64,000 bases of DNA from Actinomycetes bacterium (GCA_024641635.1 JAHECS010000010.1:1-64000); one strand, 5' to 3'; counted from the stretch's first letter, positions 28,189 through 38,761 are shown. A program made the numbers and translations. Notes: generated from the sequence alone by a model not told the origin.

Positions 28189-28565
28189 GCGTCCACCGGC
28201 GCGTGGCGGGTGACGAACAGGCGCAGGCTCACGACCCCCGCGTCGACCCGGGCGGTCACCGTGTCGACCAGAGCTGACATCACGGTCCAGCTGAAGGTGT
28301 CGGCGTCGGGCGTGCGACCCGACGTCGAGGTCCCGGAGACGACGATGTCGAGTGCGTCTCCCATCAGCGTGAAGGCGCACGCGATGTCCGAGCCCGGGGC
28401 AGCGTCGATGATCAGCTGGCTGACCGCCTCGTCCACGGCGAGGCGGACGTCCTCGAGCTGGTCGAGTGGCAGGTCCGCACGAGCCGACATCGCGGCGGCC
28501 AGGGTACGGGCCAGGGCGACGTTGCCGGTCTGAGCCGGGAAGGTCAGGGTCACGGTGCCGCTCAT
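28185..28565 (-). CDS. RsbW-like anti-sigma / ATP-binding protein
   Basis: LEDVRLAVDEAVSQLIIDAAPGSDIACAF; overlaps the sigma gene by 4 nt. Confidence 0.8.
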   Translation of the reverse strand: MSGTVTLTFPAQTGNVALARTLAAAMSARADLPLDQLEDVRLAVDEAVSQLIIDAAPGSDIACAFTLMGDALDIVVSGTSTSGRTPDADTFSWTVMSALVDTVTARVDAGVVSLRLFVTRHAPVDA

Positions 28566-29065
28566 GTCGCCCCTCCATGTGCCATGCGCTGCAGCGCGTC
28601 GCCCGTGACGCGGTGCACGGTCCACTCGTCCATGGGCACTGCCCCGATGCTGCGGTAGAAGCCGAGTGCGGGTTCGTTCCAGTCAAGCACCCACCACTCC
28701 AGCCGACCGTAGTCGTTCTCGACGCACTCCTGTGCCAGCGTCGCTAGAAGCTGTGTGCCGTAGCCGGTTCCCCGGAGCTCGGGGCGGACGTAGAGGTCCT
28801 CGAGGTACAGGCCGTGCTGGCCCAGCCACGTCGAGAAGTTGAGGAACCACATCGCGAACGCCCCGAGCCGGCGACCGTCGTCGGTCTCGTGCTCCACCAC
28901 GTGGGCGAAGACCTTCGGCTCCGGGCCGAACAGCGCTCGATGGAACTGCTCCTCGGTCGCGACCGCCTCGTGCGGCGCCCTCTCATACTCGGCGAGCTCG
29001 CGGACCATCGTGAGGATCTCCGGCACGTCGCCCGGACGTGCCCGTCGAACGAGGCCGTCGGTCAT
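28562..29065 (-). CDS. GNAT family N-acetyltransferase
   Basis: LYLEDLYVRPELRGTGYGTQLLATLAQECVENDYGRLEWWVLDWNEPALGFYRSIGA. Confidence 0.9.
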   Translation of the reverse strand: MTDGLVRRARPGDVPEILTMVRELAEYERAPHEAVATEEQFHRALFGPEPKVFAHVVEHETDDGRRLGAFAMWFLNFSTWLGQHGLYLEDLYVRPELRGTGYGTQLLATLAQECVENDYGRLEWWVLDWNEPALGFYRSIGAVPMDEWTVHRVTGDALQRMAHGGAT

Positions 29066-29169
29066 CCGCTCACCCTAGCCACGGGAATCGCCCCGAGGGT
29101 CGCGAATTCGGCGTGGCGGCCGTGCATCTGTGCCACGGTCGAGGAACACCCAAGAAATCAGGAGGTTTC

Positions 29170-29478
29170 ATGATTGTGCTCACAGGGTTCTATCCAGCCA
29201 CCGAGGGAAGCTCGTTCGACATGGACTACTTCCTGAACACGCATGGACCACTCGTTCGGGAGCTGCTCAGCCCCGCGGGCCTTCGGGATCTCAGGATGCT
29301 GAAGGGTTTGGCCGACGCAGCAGGCGGAGACGCGACGTACCGCGCCATCACGGAGTTGACCTTCGACTCGCTGGACGCGCTCGCCGCGGCCCTCGGCGAG
29401 CACGGTCCGCAGGTGATGGGTGACATCCCGAACTTCACGGATGCGCCACCGGCACTGCAGATCAACGAGGTTCAGTAG
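29170..29478 (+). CDS. EthD family protein
   Basis: 102 aa; LTGFYPATEGSSFDMDYFLNTHGPLVRELLSPAGL; AGGAGG RBS. Confidence 0.85.
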   Translation: MIVLTGFYPATEGSSFDMDYFLNTHGPLVRELLSPAGLRDLRMLKGLADAAGGDATYRAITELTFDSLDALAAALGEHGPQVMGDIPNFTDAPPALQINEVQ

Positions 29479-29492
29479 CCAAGACGCGCCGA

Positions 29493-29550
29493 TGCCTCGT
29501 CACTCATCGCGGGATTCGCAGGGCGAATCCTGGTCATGAGTGACGAGGCA
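29493..29550. terminator. Two-tier hairpin between convergent genes
   Basis: Outer TGCCTCGTCACTCAT / ATGAGTGACGAGGCA (15 bp) and inner GGATTCGC-AGG-GCGAATCC (8 bp), both perfect. Confidence 0.8.
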
Positions 29551-29561
29551 CCGGGGTGGGG

Positions 29562-29975
29562 CTAGGCCTGCTTGGTCTCCCAGAAGATCGCGGCGATCTC
29601 ATCGATCTTGGCCAGCAGGTCGTCGGCCACGGCCACGTCGGTGGTGCCCTTCGTGCCGCCTGCGCCGGCCAGCTTCGTCGCCTGGTTGAACAGGTCGTTC
29701 AGCTGGGGGTACTTCTCGAAGTGCGGGGCCTTGAAGTAGTCGGTCCACAGCACCCAGAGGTGCTCCTTGACCATGTGGGAGCGCTCCTCCTTGATGGAGA
29801 TCGCCCGCGCCTTGAACTCGGGATCCTCCGAGGCGTGGTACTTCTGCATGCAGGCCTTGACCGACTCGGCCTCGAGCCGCGCCTGCGCGGGGTCGTACAC
29901 GCCGCAGGGGAGGTCGCAGTGGGCATACGCCGTGGTGCGAGGGGCGAGAACCTTGGTGATCAGACTCGTGAGCAT
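29562..29975 (-). CDS. sodN: Nickel superoxide dismutase
   Basis: MLTSLITKVLAPRTTAYA leader followed by the Ni-hook HCDLPCGVYDPAQ. Confidence 0.97.
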   Translation of the reverse strand: MLTSLITKVLAPRTTAYAHCDLPCGVYDPAQARLEAESVKACMQKYHASEDPEFKARAISIKEERSHMVKEHLWVLWTDYFKAPHFEKYPQLNDLFNQATKLAGAGGTKGTTDVAVADDLLAKIDEIAAIFWETKQA

Positions 29976-30065
29976 GTGACTCCTTCGGGACGGGGGAGAG
30001 CCGCGAGCGGCATCCCCTAGACCATAGCGCCGAACCGGCAGCCCGGCAGCAGGCAGGATGAGGGC

Positions 30066-30371
30066 GTGCTCCCCATCTCCCGTGTCCGGATCGTCGGCCC
30101 GTCGATGGAGCCGGCCCTCCGCAACGGTGATTGGTGGCTGGTCAGCCGGCGCGGGGAGCCGAAGGTGGGCGACGTGGTGCTGATGACGCATCCCCGTCGG
30201 CCGGCCCTGCTTGTCGTGAAGCGCCTCAGCCGGCGGGAGGACGCAGGCTGGTGGGTGCTCGGGGACAACGCGGACGCGAGCGAGGACAGCCGCGACTTCG
30301 GCGTGGTCCCGGATGCGAACGTGGTGGGTCGCGTCACATTCCGCTACTTCCCGCTGCGTCGTCGCGACTAG
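30066..30371 (+). CDS. sodX: Signal peptidase-like NiSOD maturation protease
   Basis: VGPSMEPALRNGDWWLVSRRGEPKVGDVVLM and VLGDNADASEDSRDFG; divergent from sodN. Confidence 0.9.
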   Translation: MLPISRVRIVGPSMEPALRNGDWWLVSRRGEPKVGDVVLMTHPRRPALLVVKRLSRREDAGWWVLGDNADASEDSRDFGVVPDANVVGRVTFRYFPLRRRD

Positions 30372-30410
30372 GCGTGCGAGCATGGGCGACCGTCAAAGGA
30401 GCAAGCCGAC

Positions 30411-31616
<1,206 letters not shown>

Positions 31617-31632
31617 GGAGTAGGTTCGAGGC

Positions 31633-32601
31633 ATGTTCGCCGTCTATGCCTCCGGCGTCGATCGCGCCGACCCCCTGTCCGTCCTGTCGGTCGGCGATCT
31701 GCCGGAACCGATGACGCCGGACGACTGGGTCACCGTGCACGTCCGCGCCGCGAGCCTGAACCACCACGATGTGTGGGCCCTCAAGGGACAGGCGCTGAAG
31801 GCGGAGCAGGTGCCGATGATCCTGGGCACCGACGCGTCCGGGGTCACGGAGGACGGCCGCGAGGTGATCATCCATGCGGTGATCGGCGACAGGGACGTTC
31901 GTGCTCGGGACGAGACGCTCGACCCGAGCCGCAGCCTGCTCAGTGAGCGCTACCCGGGGGCACTGGCCGAGCGCGTGCGGGTGCCGGCGCACAACCTGGT
32001 CGACAAGCCGGCCGAGCTGACGTTCGAGGAGGCGTCGTGCCTTCCGACCGCCTACCTGACGGCCTACAAGATGATCGAGGCCAAGTCCGACACCGAACCC
32101 GGCGACACCATCCTCGTGCAGGGCGCCGGCGGCGGGGTCTCTACGGCGCTCATCGTTCTCGGGGTCGCGCTGGGTCGACGGGTGTGGGTGACGTCGCGCG
32201 ACGAGGGCAAGCGCGATTGGGCCCTGTCGCTCGGCGCCGACGCTGCGTTCGAGTCGGGGGCCCGGCTGCCCGAGCGGGTCGACGCGGTGATGGAGACCGT
32301 GGGTGAGGCGACCTGGGCCCACTCGCTGAGGGCGCTGCGTCCGGGCGGGCGGATCGTCGTGTCGGGGGCCACGTCGGGTCCCAACCCGCCTGCGGATCTC
32401 AACCGGGTGTTCTTTCTCCAGCTGAGCATCGTCGGCTCGACGATGGGCAGCATCGGCCAGTTGAGCGAGCTCGTCGACCTGCTTGTGCGGACCGGCGTGC
32501 GACCCGTCATCGACCACGTGCTGCCGATGGAACGCGCGGCCGAGGCGTTCGCCGCGATGAACGCGGGCGACGTTCGGGGCAAACTCGTCCTCACCCGCTG
32601 A
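31633..32601 (+). CDS. Zinc-binding/quinone oxidoreductase-like alcohol dehydrogenase
   Basis: VRAASLNHHDVWALKG, LVQGAGGGVSTALIVLGVALGRRVWVTSRD. Confidence 0.9.
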   Translation: MFAVYASGVDRADPLSVLSVGDLPEPMTPDDWVTVHVRAASLNHHDVWALKGQALKAEQVPMILGTDASGVTEDGREVIIHAVIGDRDVRARDETLDPSRSLLSERYPGALAERVRVPAHNLVDKPAELTFEEASCLPTAYLTAYKMIEAKSDTEPGDTILVQGAGGGVSTALIVLGVALGRRVWVTSRDEGKRDWALSLGADAAFESGARLPERVDAVMETVGEATWAHSLRALRPGGRIVVSGATSGPNPPADLNRVFFLQLSIVGSTMGSIGQLSELVDLLVRTGVRPVIDHVLPMERAAEAFAAMNAGDVRGKLVLTR

Positions 32602-32647
32602 GCCCCAGCGGGTTCTTCCCGGTTCGCGGGAGAAACGGGCAGAGGGG

Positions 32648-32818
32648 TCAGTCGTCGTCGAGGCGCGCCAGCCAGGTGGCCAGGCGCTCGACAGGCGTCT
32701 CGAACTCGGGGTTGAGGTCGACGAACTCGCGCAGGCGCTCGGCCAGCCAGTCGACCGAGACCTCCTCCTCGCCCCGGCGACTCTGCAGCTCCTCGATGCC
32801 GCGATCGGTGAAGTACAT
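32648..32818 (-). CDS. Small conserved actinobacterial protein (DUF6104-like)
   Basis: Reverse translation: MYFTDRGIEELQSRRGEEEVSVDWLAERLREFVDLNPEFETPVERLATWLARLDDD*. Too short for the ORF track. Confidence 0.8.
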   Translation of the reverse strand: MYFTDRGIEELQSRRGEEEVSVDWLAERLREFVDLNPEFETPVERLATWLARLDDD

Positions 32819-32824
32819 CCGGCC

Positions 32825-35800
32825 CTACCTGAACGCCTGCTCGACGACCGAGTGCTGCTCCTGCTCGTGCCGCTGATGCGTCCCGACCGCCGGTGAGGAC
32901 GAGGACGGCCGGGTGACGCCGCTGACCGGCCGCTGGATGATCTCCGGCAGGTTCATGGCCACGAACGACCATGCGCCCTGGTTGGCCGGCTCCTCCTGAA
33001 CCCAGGTGAGCTCGGCCTCGGGGTACTGCTCGAGCGCCGGCGGGAGGGTGCGCCACGGCAGGGGGTACAGGCGCTCGAACCGCAGGATCGCGACGTCGGT
33101 GATGCCGTTCTTCTCGCGGTGGGCAGCGAGGTCGTAGTAGACCTTCCCGCTGCACATGAGGACCTTGCGGATCCCGGGTCCGGTGAAGCCCGGGTCGGTG
33201 AGCAGCGGATGGAAGTGGCCGCTGGTGAACTCGGCCTTCTTCGAGACGGCCTTCTTCGCGCGAAGCAGGGACTTCGGAGTGAAGATGATGAGTGGGCGCA
33301 CGATGGTCGCGTTGGCCTGCAGGCGCAGGAGGTGGAAGTACGAGGCGGGCGTGCTGGGCATGGCCACGATCATGTTGTCCTGGGCGCACATCTGCAGGAA
33401 GCGCTCCGGGCGCGCCGACGAGTGGTCGGGACCCTGGCCCTCGTAGCCGTGCGGCAGCAGCAGGGTGAGCGACGACCGCTGTCCCCACTTCTGCTCGCCG
33501 GACGAGAGGAACTCGTCCACGATCGTCTGGGCGCCGTCGACGAAGTCCCCGAACTGCGCCTCCCACATGACGAGCGCGTCCGGGCGGGCGACGGAGTAGC
33601 CGTACTCGAACCCCATGGCCGCGAACTCGCTCAGCAGCGAGTCGTACACGTACAGCTTCGCGCCGTCGCGGTAGCACTGCTTGAGGGGCTTGAACTGCCA
33701 GCCCGTCTCCTTGTCGACGATCACCATGTGCCGATGGCCGAAGGTGCCACGTCGGACGTCCTGACCCGCGAGGCGTACCGTGCGGCCCTCCATCAGCATG
33801 CTGCCGACCGCGAGCGCCTCTGCCATGCCCCAGTCGATGGCGTCCTCGGCCACCATCGTGGCGCGGCGCTGAAGCTGCGGCTGCAGCCGCGGATGCACGG
33901 TGAAGTCGTCGGGAACCGTGAGCTGCGACGCGATGACGGTGTCGATCTCCTCCTGGCTGATCGCCGTGTGGATGTCGGTCGCCGCCGGCTGCGGCTCGAG
34001 CTTGCGCTCGCCCTCCGCGACGACGTCCTCCTTGGAGGGGCTGAAGGCTGTCTCGCCCTCGCCGGTACGGGTCTCCTGGAAGATCAGCTCGAGCTGCTCC
34101 TGGAAGTGCCGCAGGGCGGTTTCGGCCTCCTCGAGCGTGATGTCTCCACGGCCGATGAGGGACTCGGTGTAGTGCTTGCGAACCGATCGCTTCTGGTCGA
34201 TCACGGCGTACATCAGCGGCTGCGTCAGCGACGGGTCGTCGGCCTCGTTGTGCCCGCGTCGACGGTAGGTGACCAGGTCGATGACCACGTCCTTGTGGAA
34301 GGTCTGGCGGAAGTCGAAGGCCAGCTCCGCAACGCGCACGACCGCCTCGGGGTCGTCGCCGTTGACGTGGAAGATCGGCGCCTGGATCATCCGCGCCACG
34401 TCCGTCGGGTAGACCGAGGAGCGGCTGTACTTCGGGCTCGTGGTGAAGCCGACCTGGTTGTTGACCACGACGTGGATCGTGCCGCCCGTGCGGTATCCCT
34501 GGATCTGGGACATCTGCAGGGTCTCCGCGACGACGCCCTGGCCCGCGAAGGCCGCGTCGCCGTGGATCAGGACGGGCAGGACGTTGAATGCGTCCTCGCG
34601 TGGGAGCCGGTCCTGCTTGGCACGGACGATCCCCTCCAGCACCGGGTTGACCGCCTCGAGGTGCGACGGGTTCGCGGCGAGGTACACGCGCGTCTCGGTC
34701 CCGTCGGGCGCGGTGAAGATCCCGCTGGTGCCCAGGTGGTACTTGACGTCGCCCGAGCCCTGGACCTGGTCGTCGCCGAAGTCGCCCTCGAACTCACGGA
34801 ACACCTGCCCGTAGGACTTGCCCGCGATGTTCGTCAGGACGTTCAGGCGCCCGCGGTGGGGCATCCCGATGGCGACCTCGACGACGCTGTCGCTGGACGC
34901 GCTGATGAGGACCTGGTCGAGCAGGGGGATGAGCGACTCGCTGCCCTCGAGCGAGAAGCGCTTTTGGCCCACGTACTTCGTCTGCAGGAAGGACTCGAGT
35001 GCCTCCGCCTCGTTCAGCTTGTGCAGGATGCGCAGCTGCTCGTCGCGGTCGGTCTTCTCGTGCGGCACCTCGACGCGTTCCTGGATCCACTCGCGCTGCT
35101 CGGGGTCCTGGATGTGCATGTACTCGATGCCGATGGTTCGGGTGTACGAGTCGCGAAGGACACCGAGGATCCGCCGCAGCTTCATCAGCGGGCGTCCGCC
35201 GAAGCCGCCGGTAGCGAACTCGCGGTCGAGGTCCCACAGCGTCATGCCGTGCTGGAGCACGTCGAGGTCGGGGTGCATCCGCTGCTCGTACTCGAGCGGG
35301 TTGGTGTCGGCCATCAGGTGGCCGCGCACGCGGTAGGCGTGGATGATCTCCTGGACGCGGACCATCTTGCTCAGGTCCGTCTCGTGGCTCGCCGAGATGT
35401 CCTGCGCCCAGCGGATCGGCTCGTACGGGATGTGCAGGGATCGGAAGATCTTCCCGTAGAAGTCGTCCTCGCCGAGCAGCAGCTGGTGGATGCGACGGAG
35501 GAACTCGCCGGACTGCGCGCCCTGGATGATGCGGTGGTCGTAGGTGCTCGTCAGCGTCAGGATCTTCGACACCGCGTTCCGGGCGAGCACCTCCTCGGAC
35601 GCGCCCTGCCACTCGGCGGGGTACTCCATGGCGCCGACGCCGACGATGCAGCCCTGGCCGGCCATGAGGCGGGCAACCGACAGCTGCGTGCCGATGGTGC
35701 CGGGGTTGGTGAGGGAGATGGTCGTGCCCTGGAAGTCGCTGACCTGCAGCTTGCCGTTGCGCGCCTTGCGGACGAGGTCCTCGTAGGTCGCCCAGAAGGA

Positions 35801-36496
35801 CGCGAAGTCCATGTGCTGGGCGGACTTGATGCTGGGCACGAGAAGCTGGCGACTGCCGTCGGGCTTCGCGAGGTCGATCGCCAGGCCGAGGTTCACCTCG
35901 AGGTTGTTGACGACGGCCGGCTTGCCGTCGACCTCGGTGTAGGCGTTGTTCATCGCGGGGACGTCGGCGAGGGCCCGGATGATGGCGTAGCCGATCAGGT
36001 GGGTGAAGGAGACCTTGCCGCCGCGTCCGCGGGCGAGGTGGTTGTTGATGACGGTGCGGTTGTCCATGAGCAGCTTCGCCGGGACGGCGCGGACGCTGGT
36101 GGCGGTCGGGACGGTGAGGCTGGCCTCCATGTTGTCCACGACTCTGGCGGCGGGTCCCTTGAGGATCTTCGCCTCGGACGCGGAGGCGGGGCTGGCGGGC
36201 AGGCTGGTTCCGCCGGGGGGGACGTGGGTCGACGGGACGGGCGCCTCTGGCGCCGCCGGCACGACCGTCGGCACCGGCGCGGTGGGCTGGCCCACGACGA
36301 CCGTGGGCGCGACAGGCGGATCAGCGGGCCGGGAGACGAGCGGGGAGTACTCCGGTGGTGCGTATCCCTCGAAGAACTCCCACCACGCCGGGTCGACACT
36401 GCTGCGGTCGGTCAGGAACTGCTCGTAGATCTCGTCGACGAGCCACTCGTTGGGGCCGAATCCCACCATCCGGCTCTCGGGCGTCTCCGTGGCCAC
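32825..36496 (-). CDS. kgd: Multifunctional 2-oxoglutarate metabolism enzyme (E1 plus E2-type domain)
   Basis: N-terminal GFGPNEWLVDEIYEQFLTDRSSVDPAWWEFF, E2 acyltransferase core, E1 motifs MPHRGRLNVL, GDAAFAGQGVVAETL, YRRRGHNEADDPSLTQP. Confidence 0.95.
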   Translation of the reverse strand: MATETPESRMVGFGPNEWLVDEIYEQFLTDRSSVDPAWWEFFEGYAPPEYSPLVSRPADPPVAPTVVVGQPTAPVPTVVPAAPEAPVPSTHVPPGGTSLPASPASASEAKILKGPAARVVDNMEASLTVPTATSVRAVPAKLLMDNRTVINNHLARGRGGKVSFTHLIGYAIIRALADVPAMNNAYTEVDGKPAVVNNLEVNLGLAIDLAKPDGSRQLLVPSIKSAQHMDFASFWATYEDLVRKARNGKLQVSDFQGTTISLTNPGTIGTQLSVARLMAGQGCIVGVGAMEYPAEWQGASEEVLARNAVSKILTLTSTYDHRIIQGAQSGEFLRRIHQLLLGEDDFYGKIFRSLHIPYEPIRWAQDISASHETDLSKMVRVQEIIHAYRVRGHLMADTNPLEYEQRMHPDLDVLQHGMTLWDLDREFATGGFGGRPLMKLRRILGVLRDSYTRTIGIEYMHIQDPEQREWIQERVEVPHEKTDRDEQLRILHKLNEAEALESFLQTKYVGQKRFSLEGSESLIPLLDQVLISASSDSVVEVAIGMPHRGRLNVLTNIAGKSYGQVFREFEGDFGDDQVQGSGDVKYHLGTSGIFTAPDGTETRVYLAANPSHLEAVNPVLEGIVRAKQDRLPREDAFNVLPVLIHGDAAFAGQGVVAETLQMSQIQGYRTGGTIHVVVNNQVGFTTSPKYSRSSVYPTDVARMIQAPIFHVNGDDPEAVVRVAELAFDFRQTFHKDVVIDLVTYRRRGHNEADDPSLTQPLMYAVIDQKRSVRKHYTESLIGRGDITLEEAETALRHFQEQLELIFQETRTGEGETAFSPSKEDVVAEGERKLEPQPAATDIHTAISQEEIDTVIASQLTVPDDFTVHPRLQPQLQRRATMVAEDAIDWGMAEALAVGSMLMEGRTVRLAGQDVRRGTFGHRHMVIVDKETGWQFKPLKQCYRDGAKLYVYDSLLSEFAAMGFEYGYSVARPDALVMWEAQFGDFVDGAQTIVDEFLSSGEQKWGQRSSLTLLLPHGYEGQGPDHSSARPERFLQMCAQDNMIVAMPSTPASYFHLLRLQANATIVRPLIIFTPKSLLRAKKAVSKKAEFTSGHFHPLLTDPGFTGPGIRKVLMCSGKVYYDLAAHREKNGITDVAILRFERLYPLPWRTLPPALEQYPEAELTWVQEEPANQGAWSFVAMNLPEIIQRPVSGVTRPSSSSPAVGTHQRHEQEQHSVVEQAFR

Positions 36497-36571
36497 AGTG
36501 TGGTCCTCTCGGGTGCGGGTGCTGCAGGGGTGCGATTGGTTGTCCCAGCGTAGCCCGCTCCGCGCCCCCTC

Positions 36572-36664
36572 CCGAGTGGTCACTGCGCGCAGCGCTCCGC
36601 GTGCGCGCAGTGACCACTCGGCGCTGGTTGGGGGTGCCGGCGCGTGCGCGCAGTGACCACTCGG
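36572..36664. repeat. Cluster of three exact copies of CCGAGTGGTCACTGCGCGCA (one +, two -), the first two forming a perfect inverted repeat
   Basis: Copies at 36572-36591 (+), 36602-36621 (-) and 36645-36664 (-), in the kgd/ABC permease intergenic region. Confidence 0.95.
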
Positions 36665-36666
36665 CG

Positions 36667-37479
36667 TCAGGTGATGTCGCGGCGCAGCGTCGTGCGGGAG
36701 GCGATCGCCGCGAACACGCCGGCGTAGGCCAGCAGCACGAGGATCCCGCCCCACGGCGGCAGCACATCCGCCGCGGACATGCCGCCGGACATGTCCGCCC
36801 GGAGGGCCACGGCCATCGCCGCGTTCAGCGCGCCCCCGGGCAGCCACTGCCCGACGGCAGGGAAGGCGAGCGTGACCAGTGCCTCGACCAGCATCACCCA
36901 CACCAGTGCCGTGACGATCGCCGCCACCTGGTTCGTGATGAGCGACCCGACGCTCACGCCGAGGATCGCCATCAGCGCCAGTCCGACGACGGCTCCCGCG
37001 AGCACCGAGGCCGCGGCCTCGAGGGTGATCGGCGCATGGTCGAAGGGCACGAGAGCAAGCGTGGTGGTCAGAAGGACCCCCGCGAACGCCACGACCGCGA
37101 CGCCCGCCCCGATGCCGGCGAAGAGTGCCATCTTCGCCACGAGGACGCGGCCTCGCATCGGTGTCGCGAGGAACGTCGACGTGATCGTCATGTGCCGGAA
37201 CTCGCTGGTCATGGCGATGACCCCGAGGAGCAGGACGAAGATCGACGCCGTGCCGGCCTGACCCAGAACCGCGGTGATGTACTCCGGCTTCGCGAGCAGG
37301 TCGTCGGTGAGCACCGTTCCCGCGAGGCCCTCCATGAGCCCGGGGGCCGCGATCAGCACGAGGGTTCCGGCCTGCACGGACGAGTACACGACGGCGACCG
37401 CGGTGAGCACCCACACGATGCGGGTCGTCGCCACCTTGCGCCACTCCGAGGCGACGAGATCGCGGGCCGGGGCGCTCAT
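36667..37479 (-). CDS. ABC transporter permease
   Basis: About six hydrophobic helices; starts MSAPARDLVASEWRKVATTRIVWVLTAVAVV, overlapping the upstream ATPase by 4 nt. Confidence 0.88.
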   Translation of the reverse strand: MSAPARDLVASEWRKVATTRIVWVLTAVAVVYSSVQAGTLVLIAAPGLMEGLAGTVLTDDLLAKPEYITAVLGQAGTASIFVLLLGVIAMTSEFRHMTITSTFLATPMRGRVLVAKMALFAGIGAGVAVVAFAGVLLTTTLALVPFDHAPITLEAAASVLAGAVVGLALMAILGVSVGSLITNQVAAIVTALVWVMLVEALVTLAFPAVGQWLPGGALNAAMAVALRADMSGGMSAADVLPPWGGILVLLAYAGVFAAIASRTTLRRDIT

Positions 37480-38384
37480 GCGTCGCCTCGGGTCAGGTCG
37501 AGGAAGATCCGCTCGAGTGCGTCTGACTCGGTCGACAGCTCGTGCAGCTCGCAACCCCCGGAGAAGGCGAGGTGGCCGACCTCGGCGGCGGACAGCCCGG
37601 TCACGAGGATGGAACCGTCGGGCCGGGAGTCGGCCTCGACTCCGGATCCCTCTCGGAGCAGGAGCGGGAGCAGGCGTGCCTCGTCGGGCGATCGGAGCAC
37701 GACCCGCTCGCCCGTCGACAGGCTGCTGAGCGTTCCGGCCTGGACGAGTTCGCCCTTGTTGATGATGACGACGTCATCGACCGTCTGCTGCATCTCGGAG
37801 AGCGCGTGGCTGGAGACGAGGACGGTCCCGCCGGCCGCCGCGCGAGCGCGCAGGTATGAGCGCAGCCACGCGATGCCCTCGGGGTCGAGTCCGTTCGCCG
37901 GCTCGTCGAGGATGAGGGCGCCGGGATCGCCGAGCAGGGCGGTGGCCAGCGCGAGTCGCTGGCGCATGCCGAGGGAGTACTCCACGAGTCGCCGGCGGCC
38001 GGCGTCCGTGAGACCGACGGCCTCGAGGACCTCGTCGGCGCGTGACGCAGGCAGGCCGGCAGCGGCCGCCACGACCCGCAGGTGGTTGCGGGCGGTCCGC
38101 CCCGGATGGAAGCCGCTCGCCTCGAGAGCCGCGCCGACCATGCCGGTCGGGTTGGGCAGGTCCCGGTACGGACGGCCGTCGACGAGCGCCTGTCCGTCCG
38201 TCGGCCGGACGAGGCCGAGGAGGCAGCGCAGCGTGGTGGTCTTGCCCGAACCGTTCGGGCCGAGGAAGCCGGTCACCCGGCCGGGGGAGACGGTGAAGCT
38301 GAGGTCCTTCACCGCCGTGACGGAGCGACGGAACACCTTGGTGAGCGAGGCCACCTCGATCGTCGGGCCGGTGGTTGCGGTCAC
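37476..38384 (-). CDS. ABC transporter ATP-binding protein
   Basis: Walker A GPNGSGKTTTLRCLLG, signature YSLGMRQRLALA, Walker B ALILDEPANGLDPEG. Confidence 0.95.
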   Translation of the reverse strand: MTATTGPTIEVASLTKVFRRSVTAVKDLSFTVSPGRVTGFLGPNGSGKTTTLRCLLGLVRPTDGQALVDGRPYRDLPNPTGMVGAALEASGFHPGRTARNHLRVVAAAAGLPASRADEVLEAVGLTDAGRRRLVEYSLGMRQRLALATALLGDPGALILDEPANGLDPEGIAWLRSYLRARAAAGGTVLVSSHALSEMQQTVDDVVIINKGELVQAGTLSSLSTGERVVLRSPDEARLLPLLLREGSGVEADSRPDGSILVTGLSAAEVGHLAFSGGCELHELSTESDALERIFLDLTRGDA

Positions 38385-38755
38385 GTCTCCACGGTAGTCG
38401 CCTCGGGGCCGGGTGGTCGTCCCAGCGCGAGCAGGGACCCGAGCACGATGGCCTCACCGAGGATGAGCGCCAGCCCCCAGCCGCTCGCTCCGGCGGCCCA
38501 CAGTCCCATGGCCGCAGCGGCGAAGAGCGCGATCTCGACGACCAGCCGGACAGCGAGGGGAAGGCCGAGTCGTGCCTTGGGAGACAGCGCGAGTCCCCAC
38601 CCGGTCGCGACCACAACCGGCAGCCCCACCATGAGGACGACCTGGATGACCGTGCTGTCGGAGGCGTGCCACCCGATCCACCCCCAGGCCGCAAAGAGCG
38701 CCAGTTCGAGCAGGAACCTCAGCCCCAGGAACACGGCGACCAGGGTTGCACGCAT
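38381..38755 (-). CDS. YrdB/DUF2568-like membrane protein
   Basis: 124 aa, several TM helices, FLLELALFAAWGWIGWH. Confidence 0.75.
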   Translation of the reverse strand: MRATLVAVFLGLRFLLELALFAAWGWIGWHASDSTVIQVVLMVGLPVVVATGWGLALSPKARLGLPLAVRLVVEIALFAAAAMGLWAAGASGWGLALILGEAIVLGSLLALGRPPGPEATTVET

Positions 38756-38761
38756 GGGGGC

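Noticed and set aside
32605-32640. Imperfect hairpin after the alcohol dehydrogenase gene (GTTCTTCCCG-gttcg-CGGGAGAAAC)
   Set aside because: Two mismatches in a 10-bp stem; plausible terminator but too weak to list.
33119-36553. 1144-aa plus-strand ORF opposite kgd
   Set aside because: V/L/R/D-rich translation with no domain; the minus strand encodes the kgd multifunctional enzyme.
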